The notes beneath the pieces were generated by a model that searched no databases, was not told the origin of the DNA, and saw only the letters and a program-made list of their open reading frames with translations. Both the position numbers and the translations under genes were made by a program. This document shows positions 1-6,429 of a stretch of 10,703 bases of DNA, piece by piece (the first letter of the stretch is position 1; each line of letters opens with the position of its first letter). Source of the DNA: an uncultured Bacteroidota bacterium (lineage in GTDB: Bacteria; Bacteroidota; Bacteroidia; Chitinophagales; Chitinophagaceae); assembly GCA_946479055.1 (NCBI GenBank), contig CAMLEX010000102.1, positions 1 through 10,703 of the forward strand, written 5' to 3'.

Positions 1-1
1 G

Positions 2-307
2 GGACGTGTATGGACAGGATTGAGAGCCAAAGAAATTGGGCTGATCGATCGGTTCGGGGGGATTGAAGACGCGATAAAATCCGCAGCTTCATTGGCAAAA
101 CTTACTGAATACCGGATAGCGGAATACCCCGAACCAAAAAATATTTTTGATCGACTCTTTGGCAAATCTGACCCTATGAACTATTCTGAAAAAATGAAAG
201 AAGAATTGGGAGCTGAGAATTATACAATATATCTTGAAATGAAACGGGTAAAGGAAATGAGTAATACGGTACAGGCAAGGTTGCCGTTTCAGTTTTTTAT
301 ACGCTAA
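2..307 (+). CDS. sppA: Signal peptide peptidase SppA (protease IV), C-terminal fragment
   Basis: This is the 3' end of a gene that begins before the window; 101 codons remain, read in the frame starting at base 2 and ending at TAA 305-307. The first visible residues, GRVWTGLRAKEIGLIDRFGG, match the conserved C-terminal motif of SppA (peptidase family S49), which in full proteins lies after the catalytic serine. The remaining part is charged and helix-rich and ends in an aromatic tail (LPFQFFIR). SppA is a membrane-bound serine protease with a Ser/Lys dyad that degrades signal peptides left after secretion. The catalytic residues lie in the missing part, so activity cannot be judged here. The family call rests mainly on the GRVWTG-GLID-GG motif. 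The TTG codon at base 20 is internal, not a start. No intrinsic terminator was seen after the stop. Confidence 0.85.
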   Translation, partial: GRVWTGLRAKEIGLIDRFGGIEDAIKSAASLAKLTEYRIAEYPEPKNIFDRLFGKSDPMNYSEKMKEELGAENYTIYLEMKRVKEMSNTVQARLPFQFFIR

Positions 308-318
308 GCTGTTTTATT

Positions 319-463
319 GTTTGATGTTTGAGGTTTGACGTTTGAAGTTGTTTAAGGTCGTAGATTCTTTATTTGATAAACTATTACAATATTGAAGGCA
401 ACGGGAGTTTAAACTATCACACTGATCGTTAACCTCGAACTACGAACTTCAAACTTCAAACGT
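319..463. repeat. Degenerate heptad-type inverted repeat before the permease gene
   Basis: The spacer between the sppA end and the permease gene holds GTTTGA/GTTTGAAG-type words on the left (about 319-350) and the complementary AACTTCAAAC-type words on the right (about 431-463). Bases 338-349 (ACGTTTGAAGTT) and 452-463 (AACTTCAAACGT) are perfect reverse complements, 102 bases apart. Each arm is itself a short degenerate tandem repeat with a period of about 7-8 bases, such as ACTTCAAACTTCAAAC on the right. There is no transposase gene and no T tract, so neither an insertion sequence nor a terminator is supported. Similar words recur before two downstream genes, which suggests a dispersed intergenic repeat family. 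Confidence 0.6.
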
Positions 464-495
464 TTTCCCGTAGGTTTGCTCACCAATTTCTTTAA

Positions 496-1602
496 ATGTC
501 GCAACCATATAGTCAGTCAAGAGCCCTGTGGGCTATTACCAGGGCAAGTTTCAAAGCTATTTTTGCTCAGCCAATTTCCATTGTGTTCAGTTTATTATTT
601 CCCATTATATTTATTTTGATCTTTGGCGCTTTTGGAAATAGTGGTGTACCCACCCAGAAGATCGCTGTCAGGCCTGGCAGTGATACAATCAATGCAATAT
701 TTGACAGTTTAAGGGCTAATAAATTTGTTCGCCTTACCAGGTATGCGGATACTGCTATGATGAGGGATGAATTGGTAAAAGGAAAGCTGACAGGTATTTT
801 ATTTATTCAACCCATTTCTGACACTGCAGGAAAAAACAAATACCTGGTTCATGTACAATCCAGTTCAGCAAGTGGCACTTCGTTGTATCTTTTTTTGCAA
901 TCACTGGAAAATCTTACCAATAAAATTGAAATAGCTCATATTGCTCCCGGAGCAAAACAATACATTATTGAACCGGAAATAGTAGAAGGCCAGAAATACC
1001 GGCAGATAGATTTTATATTACCGGGCCAGCTGGGTTTCTCCATTCTTTTTTCGACTCTGTTTGGAATAGCCTTTACTTTTTTTGCACTTCGTGAACAATT
1101 AGTATTAAAAAGATTTTATGCCTCACCGGTAAAACGTATCAACATATTAATGGGCATCGGTATAAGCCGCTTGTTTTTTCAGTTAGTGAACATTGTCGTC
1201 CTGATCTTATTCGGTTATTTCTTTCTCCATTTTACACTACAGCATGGCGCTTTGACATTTGTTGAGATGGTATTGGTTTCTGTTATCATGCTTTTCCTGT
1301 TGATGGGAGTGGGATTGATCTTCAGCAGTATTGCCAAAAGCGACGCCATCATTCCTTTATTCATCAACCTGTTCGGGTTTCCGCAAATGCTTTTATCAGG
1401 AACATTTTTCCCTATCACTGTATTTCCCCAATGGTTGCAGGATATTTGTAACATTCTCCCATTGACACAGTTTAATAATGCTATGAGAAAAATTTCTTTT
1501 GAAGGCCTTCATTTGTATGATACCTGGAGAGAGATCGGCATACTGGGAATATGGATCGTTATTATTTATATTGTATTGGCGAAAGTTATCCGCTGGGAAT
1601 AA
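496..1602 (+). CDS. ABC-2 type transporter permease
   Basis: This 368-residue integral membrane protein resembles ABC-2 type export permeases (the DrrB/YhhJ-like group), which pair with a separate ATPase to export drugs, lipids or polysaccharides. One helix lies at about residues 26-46. A large extracytoplasmic region follows at about 50-175. Five more helices lie at about 178-197, 224-244, 253-277, 284-303 and 346-362, giving the usual six-helix plan. The cytoplasmic stretch LKRFYASPVKRINILMG (about 204-220) fits the conserved coupling segment after the second helix, and SGTFFPITVFPQWLQ near 301-315 is typical of the family before the last helix. The ATG at 496 is the first in frame and leaves a short cytoplasmic N-terminus. 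No ABC ATPase gene lies within the window, so the partner must be encoded elsewhere. The substrate is unknown. Confidence 0.88.
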   Translation: MSQPYSQSRALWAITRASFKAIFAQPISIVFSLLFPIIFILIFGAFGNSGVPTQKIAVRPGSDTINAIFDSLRANKFVRLTRYADTAMMRDELVKGKLTGILFIQPISDTAGKNKYLVHVQSSSASGTSLYLFLQSLENLTNKIEIAHIAPGAKQYIIEPEIVEGQKYRQIDFILPGQLGFSILFSTLFGIAFTFFALREQLVLKRFYASPVKRINILMGIGISRLFFQLVNIVVLILFGYFFLHFTLQHGALTFVEMVLVSVIMLFLLMGVGLIFSSIAKSDAIIPLFINLFGFPQMLLSGTFFPITVFPQWLQDICNILPLTQFNNAMRKISFEGLHLYDTWREIGILGIWIVIIYIVLAKVIRWE

Positions 1603-1613
1603 AATAGTTCTAT

Positions 1614-1722
1614 AGTTTCAAAGTTCAATAGTTCACAAGTTAAACAGCCAGAATAGCACTCGAAAACTTACAACTGAAGGAACTTGTGAACTCCTGAACT
1701 TGTAATCCTTTAAACTTTTAAG
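1614..1722. repeat. Imperfect 21-bp inverted repeat between permease and SRPBCC genes
   Basis: Bases 1621-1641 and 1681-1701 are reverse complements at 19 of 21 positions, with a 39-base loop. The core, AGTTCACAAGTT at 1630-1641 against AACTTGTGAACT at 1681-1692, is perfect. The flanks (AGTTTCAAAGTT on the left, CTTTAAACTTTTAAG on the right) carry the same AACTT-type words as the other repeat-bearing spacers, and the right flank ends directly at the ATG of the next gene. The structure fills nearly all of the 120-base spacer. It lacks a T tract, so it does not look like a standard terminator. Confidence 0.65.
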
Positions 1723-2253
1723 ATGCGTTTGTTCAAGCTACTCATCATCAGTATCACCATATTGTTCCTTTTAGTTACAGGTATTTCTCTTCTCATCCCT
1801 TTTCATGTGCGGATTTCGAGAGCAACAAATGTTTCGGCAACGCCAACTGAAGTATGGCAACAGATAGATGATATGTATACATGGAAAAACTGGAACCCTT
1901 TTTTTTCCAGCGTTTCACCAGACAAAATCAGCTATTCAGATACGGCCAATGGCAAGCCCGGTGCTATGAACGTAAGCGGTACTTCCGTTCAATGGAAAGA
2001 AATAAAACCGGATGAGCATATTGCTGTCATGCAAAAACCAGGGCACAGATCCATATTGAATGGCTGGAAATGTATCAGCCATGCCGGTACGGATTCCACT
2101 ACCGTACAATGGTATATGGATTTTCATTTGCGATGGTATCCCTGGGAAAAATTTGCAAGCCTTTTATTTGAACAAAGCTATGGGCCTAAAATGGAGCAGG
2201 GCCTTGGGAATATTAAAAAAATGGTAGAGGCTGACCGTACATCATTTAATTGA
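1723..2253 (+). CDS. Membrane-anchored SRPBCC (polyketide cyclase/START-like) family protein
   Basis: This 176-residue protein has an N-terminal hydrophobic helix (about residues 4-26, followed by PFHVRISR) and then a domain resembling the SRPBCC or polyketide cyclase/dehydrase superfamily. The supporting features are the pattern of a strand, then SATPTEVWQQIDDMYTWKNWNPF (a helix leading into a W-x-x-W-x-PF segment, about residues 38-60), and later strands near residues 90-140 including the hydrophobic WYMDFHLRWYPW. Members of this superfamily form a helix-grip cavity that binds hydrophobic ligands; no catalytic residue can be assigned. The helix could be an uncleaved anchor or a signal peptide, with the domain facing the periplasm. 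The ATG at 1723 directly follows the repeat-rich spacer. The ligand and role are unknown. Confidence 0.75.
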   Translation: MRLFKLLIISITILFLLVTGISLLIPFHVRISRATNVSATPTEVWQQIDDMYTWKNWNPFFSSVSPDKISYSDTANGKPGAMNVSGTSVQWKEIKPDEHIAVMQKPGHRSILNGWKCISHAGTDSTTVQWYMDFHLRWYPWEKFASLLFEQSYGPKMEQGLGNIKKMVEADRTSFN

Positions 2254-2272
2254 TAGCCTTCTGGCAGGTTAT

Positions 2273-2300
2273 TTGTAGCTTCATTCGTCTTCTAATTTTT
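2273..2300 (+). promoter_or_regulatory. Possible Bacteroidota-type promoter for the DUF2911 gene
   Basis: TTG at 2273-2275 (within ATTTG) and TAATTTTT at 2293-2300 are 17 bases apart. They resemble the Bacteroidota housekeeping promoter pattern of a TTG-containing -33 box and a TAnnTTTG -7 box, with the last base of the -7 box mismatched. The site lies 25 bases before the ATG at 2325. AT-rich DNA often yields such matches by chance. Confidence 0.3.
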
Positions 2301-2324
2301 CAACCTTTAACAAAAAATCTTTTT

Positions 2325-2840
2325 ATGAAATCAGTATTGCTTTTGGCTGTTGCCTGCACATCTATGCTTTTTGCCAGTGGGCAGGATGATAAATCTAAAA
2401 GACCAAGTCCACCAGCACAGGCCAAAGAAACTCTTGCCAGCGGAGCCGTTGTTACCATTGATTACAGCCAGCCTTCTGTAAAAGGAAGAACTATTGGTAA
2501 AGACCTGGAACCAATGACCGGAAAAGTTTGGCGTACCGGTGCTAATGAAGCAACCGTATTTGAAGTAAGTAAAGCCGTAAAAGTAGAGGGAAAAGATCTG
2601 CCTGCCGGCAAGTATGCCTTGTTTACCATTGCCAATGAAGGTGAGTGGACAATTATTTTTAATAAAAAGGCGGATCAGTGGGGTGCTTATGACTACAAAG
2701 AAGCCGATGATGCACTAAGGGTAAAAGTAAAACCTGGAAAAGCATCACAGTTTGCAGAAAAAATGACCTTCAACGTTGATAAAAATGGAACCGTTACTTT
2801 GCTCTGGGGTGATACAAAAGTTGATTTTAAGGTGGGATAA
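2325..2840 (+). CDS. Secreted DUF2911 domain protein
   Basis: The protein has 171 residues from the ATG at 2325. The first 19 or so (MKSVLLLAVACTSMLFASG, then Q) look like a signal peptide cut by signal peptidase I, which places the protein in the periplasm or outside. The mature part matches DUF2911, a Bacteroidota-rich family of unknown function: SGAVVTIDYSQPSVKGRTI near residues 41-59, then GKVWRTGANEATVF, LPAGKYALFTI and WTIIFNK, and a C-terminal LLWGDTKVDFKV strand. The reading frame is open further upstream, to a TTG at 2250, but that start would overlap the previous gene and bury the signal peptide behind 25 extra residues, so ATG 2325 is preferred. A strong terminator follows 20 bases after the stop, so the gene ends its transcription unit. 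The biochemical role is not known. Confidence 0.88.
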   Translation: MKSVLLLAVACTSMLFASGQDDKSKRPSPPAQAKETLASGAVVTIDYSQPSVKGRTIGKDLEPMTGKVWRTGANEATVFEVSKAVKVEGKDLPAGKYALFTIANEGEWTIIFNKKADQWGAYDYKEADDALRVKVKPGKASQFAEKMTFNVDKNGTVTLLWGDTKVDFKVG

Positions 2841-2860
2841 ATAACTATATAATTTTACTC

Positions 2861-2894
2861 AACCGTTTCGTTTTGAGAACGAAACGGTTTTTTT
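2861..2894 (+). terminator. Intrinsic terminator after the DUF2911 gene
   Basis: A perfect 12-bp stem (AACCGTTTCGTT at 2861-2872 with AACGAAACGGTT at 2878-2889) encloses the 5-base loop TTGAG and runs into seven Ts (2888-2894). This is a textbook Rho-independent terminator. It separates the upstream genes from the sigma-factor cluster. Confidence 0.93.
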
Positions 2895-2943
2895 ATGCCG
2901 GGCAGGGTATGCTTTCATCGATATTTACAAACTCAATTTTCAG

Positions 2944-2996
2944 AAACTTTAAACTATTAAACCCTTCTGCCGATGGCAGGCTTAAACTTTAAAACT
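2944..2996. repeat. Direct AAACTTTAAA repeat flanking a small hairpin
   Basis: AAACTTTAAA occurs at 2944-2953 and again at 2984-2993. Between the copies lies a 5-bp hairpin, CTGCC-GAT-GGCAG (2967-2979). The flanking words match the AAACTT-type words in the spacers before 496 and 1723, so this appears to be a third member of the same dispersed intergenic repeat type. It lies 55 bases before the sigma factor start and has no T tract. Confidence 0.5.
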
Positions 2997-3050
2997 TCCC
3001 CCATGCAACGAATCATTTTCATTAATTGTCAGGTTTAACATCTGAATAAT

Positions 3051-3611
3051 ATGGATCACCAGAAACTGGTAAAAGATTGTCTGAAAGGTAAGCCACAGGC
3101 ACAACGGGAGTTGTACGAGCTTTTTGCTGAAACAATGCTCGGGGTTTGCTATCGGTATACCCGGTCCATACGTGATGCGGAAGATGTATTGCAGGAAGGA
3201 TTTATAAAAGTTTTTCATCATTTAAAACAATACAAAGGAGAGGGGGAATTGGGTGGTTGGATCCGGCGTATAATGGTTAACACTGCCCTGAATTATCTAA
3301 AACGTAACCGTAAATACCAGGAGGAAATGTTTTTTACGGAAGAGTATATGCACCCGGTGGCAACAGATGATCCTGCTATCCGATTACAGGCAAAAGAAAT
3401 TGCTGACCTGATCCGTCAATTACCGCAGGGATACCAGGTGATCTTTAATCTTCATGCAGTAGAAGGGTTTTCACATGTTGAAATAGGAGAGATGCTGGGC
3501 ATCAGCGATGGCACATCCCGTTCCCAATATTCCAGGGCCAGGAATTTGCTGATCACCTGGATAGATAAATATTCTATTGAAAAGAAAAGTGCGAAGTATG
3601 CAGGAAAATAA
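3051..3611 (+). CDS. ECF-type RNA polymerase sigma factor (sigma-70 family)
   Basis: This 186-residue protein has the two-domain plan of extracytoplasmic function sigma factors. Sigma region 2 spans about residues 19-87 and includes the core-binding motif DAEDVLQEGFIKVF (42-55) and GGWIRRIMVNTALNYLKR (68-85). Sigma region 4 spans about 115-172 with a helix-turn-helix at HVEIGEMLGISDGTSRSQYSRAR (142-164). Regions 1 and 3 are absent, as expected. Such proteins direct RNA polymerase to a small regulon when released from an anti-sigma factor. The start ATG 3051 is supported by the typical N-terminus (DHQKLVKDCLKGKPQAQRELY). Its 3' end overlaps the next gene by 14 bases, which suggests translational coupling, and that gene has the layout of a membrane regulator of this sigma factor. 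The regulon cannot be read from this window. Confidence 0.93.
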   Translation: MDHQKLVKDCLKGKPQAQRELYELFAETMLGVCYRYTRSIRDAEDVLQEGFIKVFHHLKQYKGEGELGGWIRRIMVNTALNYLKRNRKYQEEMFFTEEYMHPVATDDPAIRLQAKEIADLIRQLPQGYQVIFNLHAVEGFSHVEIGEMLGISDGTSRSQYSRARNLLITWIDKYSIEKKSAKYAGK

Positions 3612-5106
3612 ATTTGAAAAAGGAGTACAACAGCAGGTGGAGGGATTGCGGATTCGTCCTTCCGAATCTGTATGGGAAAAAGTGGAAGAAGCAATACGAA
3701 AGAAAAAGAAAAGACGTGTTGTTTTTTTTATTTTTCTTTTAGCCGGACTTAGCCTGATTGGCGGATTCTCAGGGTATTTTATATTCAATAATTCCAAACC
3801 AAATTTAGTTCAACAAAATACTTCTCTGCCGGGTAATGATAAGGCAGGAAAAAATAATGAGCCGCAACCAGGCGATGAAAATTCAACAGTCAAAGCAAAG
3901 CAGGATAAAAAAGAAGATCAATTAGTTTTTGAAAAGGGAAAAACGAGCACAACTGAAGAGAAAGTAAATTCAACAGAAACTAGCGCAATTATTTTAAATA
4001 AGGAAGAAAAAATCAGTAAGGAAAATTCTGTTATTAAAAAGGAAGAGAGAAGAGTTATAAAGAAAACATCAGATAGACCTTTGCTTGTTGAAACAATCAA
4101 AAAGGATGATGAGAACGATAATGTTGATGTGTTTAAGAATTCTTTACAAACCAGGGACAAACCAGCCAGGCACAAAGAAGGTGCGGATATTCCCATGATA
4201 AGTAAAACAGATATTTCCCAACCGGTTGTTGCTGAAAATGATTTGGTGGAAGAAATACAACTTCCTGTTACCAATGAAAATATACAAACGCCGAAAGATA
4301 GTGTATCAGAAAAGGTTACTGCAGATAATGAAACAATACCCACCGCAACAAAGAAAAAGAAACGGGCGTCAAAAATAAATTGGGGCATTGATCTGTCAGC
4401 AGGCATATCCGGTAACAGGGAAGATCTTTTTTCTTTTTCTGGCGGACAAAAAAGTGTAGCAGCGGATTATCTTTCTTCTCCTTCTAATAATGTCAATTAT
4501 GTAAGTCCGGGTATTGTTTATTCGCCATCATCCATTCAATCTGGTCCTGCTTTCAGGGCAGGCCTGGTAGCTGAGTGGAAAATATCTCCCAAAAGCAGTT
4601 TTTCTTCCGGGCTGCGATATGCATATTTTAGCAACACGATCCTGGTGGGATCAAGGAACAACGCAGTTGCTATAACTACTACTGCACAGAATGGTAGAAT
4701 AAGCTCCTATTACCGGGGCTTCCCTGATAAAGAGTATACTAACAGGTATCATTTTATTCAATTACCGGTGCAATACCAATTACAATTAAATAAAGGCGTT
4801 AAGTTGCCTGTATCATGGAATATCGGAGCATCGGCCGGCTATTTGTTTGCAACGAATGGTCTTGTATACGATGCAATGGCAGGTGGAGTCTATTATAGCA
4901 ATGATGATGCTTTCAACAAAATTCATTTCAATCTCAATACAGGACTTTCATTCCGGCTTGGCAATAAAAAGAAAATACAATGGTCCCTCGGACCAGAACT
5001 CTCATTAGGTATGAATAACCTAACGAAAGATGATTATGCCAAGAGACAATACCTGTTATATGGTGGAATGACAGGCAGAATAATTTTTTCTAAAAAGAAT
5101 AAATAA
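3598..5106 (+). CDS. Putative anti-sigma protein with single TM helix and C-terminal outer-membrane beta-barrel-like domain
   Basis: The protein has 502 residues from ATG 3598. The open frame reaches a TTG at 3577, but the ATG is preferred because it gives a typical N-terminus (MQENKFEKGVQQQVEGLRIR). Residues 1-40 are polar and end in a basic cluster (RKKKKRR), followed by one hydrophobic helix at 41-63, so the N-terminus should be cytoplasmic. Residues about 66-259 form a low-complexity linker rich in Lys, Glu, Thr, Asn and Ser. Residues about 260-502 show alternating, Gly- and aromatic-rich strands (INWGIDLSAGISG, FRAGLVAEWKI, FSSGLRYAYFS, FIQLPVQYQLQL, WNIGASAGYLF, HFNLNTGLSFRLG, QWSLGPELSLGMN, LLYGGMTGRIIF), as in outer-membrane beta-barrel families. 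The overlap with the ECF sigma gene suggests that the N-terminus binds the sigma factor, although no classical anti-sigma domain is recognisable. How both membranes would be reached is unresolved. Confidence 0.75.
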   Translation: MQENKFEKGVQQQVEGLRIRPSESVWEKVEEAIRKKKKRRVVFFIFLLAGLSLIGGFSGYFIFNNSKPNLVQQNTSLPGNDKAGKNNEPQPGDENSTVKAKQDKKEDQLVFEKGKTSTTEEKVNSTETSAIILNKEEKISKENSVIKKEERRVIKKTSDRPLLVETIKKDDENDNVDVFKNSLQTRDKPARHKEGADIPMISKTDISQPVVAENDLVEEIQLPVTNENIQTPKDSVSEKVTADNETIPTATKKKKRASKINWGIDLSAGISGNREDLFSFSGGQKSVAADYLSSPSNNVNYVSPGIVYSPSSIQSGPAFRAGLVAEWKISPKSSFSSGLRYAYFSNTILVGSRNNAVAITTTAQNGRISSYYRGFPDKEYTNRYHFIQLPVQYQLQLNKGVKLPVSWNIGASAGYLFATNGLVYDAMAGGVYYSNDDAFNKIHFNLNTGLSFRLGNKKKIQWSLGPELSLGMNNLTKDDYAKRQYLLYGGMTGRIIFSKKNK

Positions 5107-5155
5107 GGCAACGTTCTTTTTTATACAGTTGTCAGTATCAGCAAAACCTGCTGAT

Positions 5156-6424
5156 ATGAATAAAAAACTAACTGTTGAAATAGCAAGCTTCTTGTTGATC
5201 ACAGTAATACTGGGAATGACTGCCTGTGTAAAGGACAGTTGTAAAGAAATGCATACCTATACTTATTACCAGGCTATCTATAAAACAAAATCGGAAGTAA
5301 GGGAAAATGTCAAAAGTAATGCACCCCGCCAGGTAGAGAACCCCGGAAAAATCAACATCCGTGGTAATTATATTTTCCTGAATGAAACAGATAAGGGCAT
5401 ACATGTAATTGATAACACCAACCCTGCACAACCAAAGAATATTGCGTTTATTGATATTCCCGGTAATATGGACCTGGCGATAAAAGGAAATACTTTATAT
5501 GCTGATCTCTATACTGACCTTGTAGCTATTGATATCAGTAATCCTGCCAGCGTAAAACTTTCAAAAGTTATTGAAAGTGTATTTCCTTACAGGTATTGGG
5601 GCAATGGTTTTGTAGGTACCAATAACAGTGACCATATAATTACAGACTGGGTGAGGAGAGATACAACAGTAACAGAAAGTTGTGAACGGCAAAATTGGTT
5701 ATTTACGGGTCGTGCTGATATATTCTTTGCTGCGCAATCCAATAGTTCAGCGACTTCTGTTTCCCCGGTTGGTGTAGGTGGCTCTATGGCCCGTTTTACC
5801 ATCATGAACGACCGGTTATATACTGTAGGAATAAGTGATCTTGATGTATTCAATATAGTCAATGCCAATGACCCGAAGCATACGAATCGTTTAAATGTAG
5901 GCTGGAGTATTGAAACGATTTATCCTTTTAAGAACAGACTTTTCATTGGTTCTCAAGCAGGCATGTTCATTTACAACGTGAGTAATGCTGATGCACCGGT
6001 AGCGGATGGCCAATTTAATCACGCCAGAAGTTGTGATCCTGTTATTGCAGATGATGATTATGCTTATGTCACACTTCGTTCTGGTACTGCCTGTCAGGGT
6101 TTCACAAACCAGTTGGATATTGTTAAGCTCAATAATATTACTGACCCTGTATTGCAAAAAACATATCCCATGAAAAACCCTCATGGATTATCAAAAGATG
6201 GCGATCTTCTTTTTATCTGTGATGGTGATGCAGGTGTTAAATTATACAATGCTGCCAACGTTATGAGCCTGCAACTTATAATGGAGATTGGTGATATTAA
6301 TGCGTATGATGTCATTGCGATGAATAAGATCGCATTGGTGGTTGCTAAGGATGGATTGTATCAATATAGTTATGACAACCCTGCAAGTATCCGTTTACTG
6401 AGTAAGATCACTTCTGGAAAATAA
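5156..6424 (+). CDS. LVIVD-repeat lipoprotein
   Basis: The protein has 422 residues from ATG 5156. The N-terminus MNKKLTVEIASFLLITVILG followed by MTAC gives a lipobox-like end with Cys24 as the likely lipidated residue; the next residues are VKDSCKE. An alternative TTG start at 5129 would add nine residues before the signal peptide and is less likely. The mature part carries repeated units of the LVIVD type, for example GNYIFLNETDKGIHVIDNTN near residues 70-89, then GNTLYADLYTDLVAIDISNP and later DRLYTVGISDLDVFNIVN, RLFIGSQAGMFIYNVSNAD and LLFICDGDAGVKLYNAAN. Such repeats are predicted to build a beta-propeller. No enzyme motif is visible. The gene starts 49 bases after the anti-sigma-like gene and ends 5 bases before the next, which suggests a shared operon. 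It probably works at the outer membrane, but its ligand is unknown. Confidence 0.85.
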   Translation: MNKKLTVEIASFLLITVILGMTACVKDSCKEMHTYTYYQAIYKTKSEVRENVKSNAPRQVENPGKINIRGNYIFLNETDKGIHVIDNTNPAQPKNIAFIDIPGNMDLAIKGNTLYADLYTDLVAIDISNPASVKLSKVIESVFPYRYWGNGFVGTNNSDHIITDWVRRDTTVTESCERQNWLFTGRADIFFAAQSNSSATSVSPVGVGGSMARFTIMNDRLYTVGISDLDVFNIVNANDPKHTNRLNVGWSIETIYPFKNRLFIGSQAGMFIYNVSNADAPVADGQFNHARSCDPVIADDDYAYVTLRSGTACQGFTNQLDIVKLNNITDPVLQKTYPMKNPHGLSKDGDLLFICDGDAGVKLYNAANVMSLQLIMEIGDINAYDVIAMNKIALVVAKDGLYQYSYDNPASIRLLSKITSGK

Positions 6425-6429
6425 GTATC

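Noticed and set aside
2967..2979. CTGCC-GAT-GGCAG hairpin as a terminator for the upstream unit
   Set aside because: The stem is only 5 bp with no T tract, and a much stronger terminator already lies at 2861-2894.
3003..3038. An 11-codon open frame (MQRIIFINCQV) just before the sigma factor gene
   Set aside because: It could be a leader peptide, but it is too short to judge, has no regulatory codon pattern and no clear ribosome-binding site; chance is a sufficient explanation.
3918..4406. A 162-codon minus-strand open frame opposite the linker of the anti-sigma-like protein
   Set aside because: It is the complement of a Lys/Glu/Ser/Thr-rich coding region, which yields an artificial Ser/Phe/Leu-rich frame; the plus-strand gene has clear domains and operon context.
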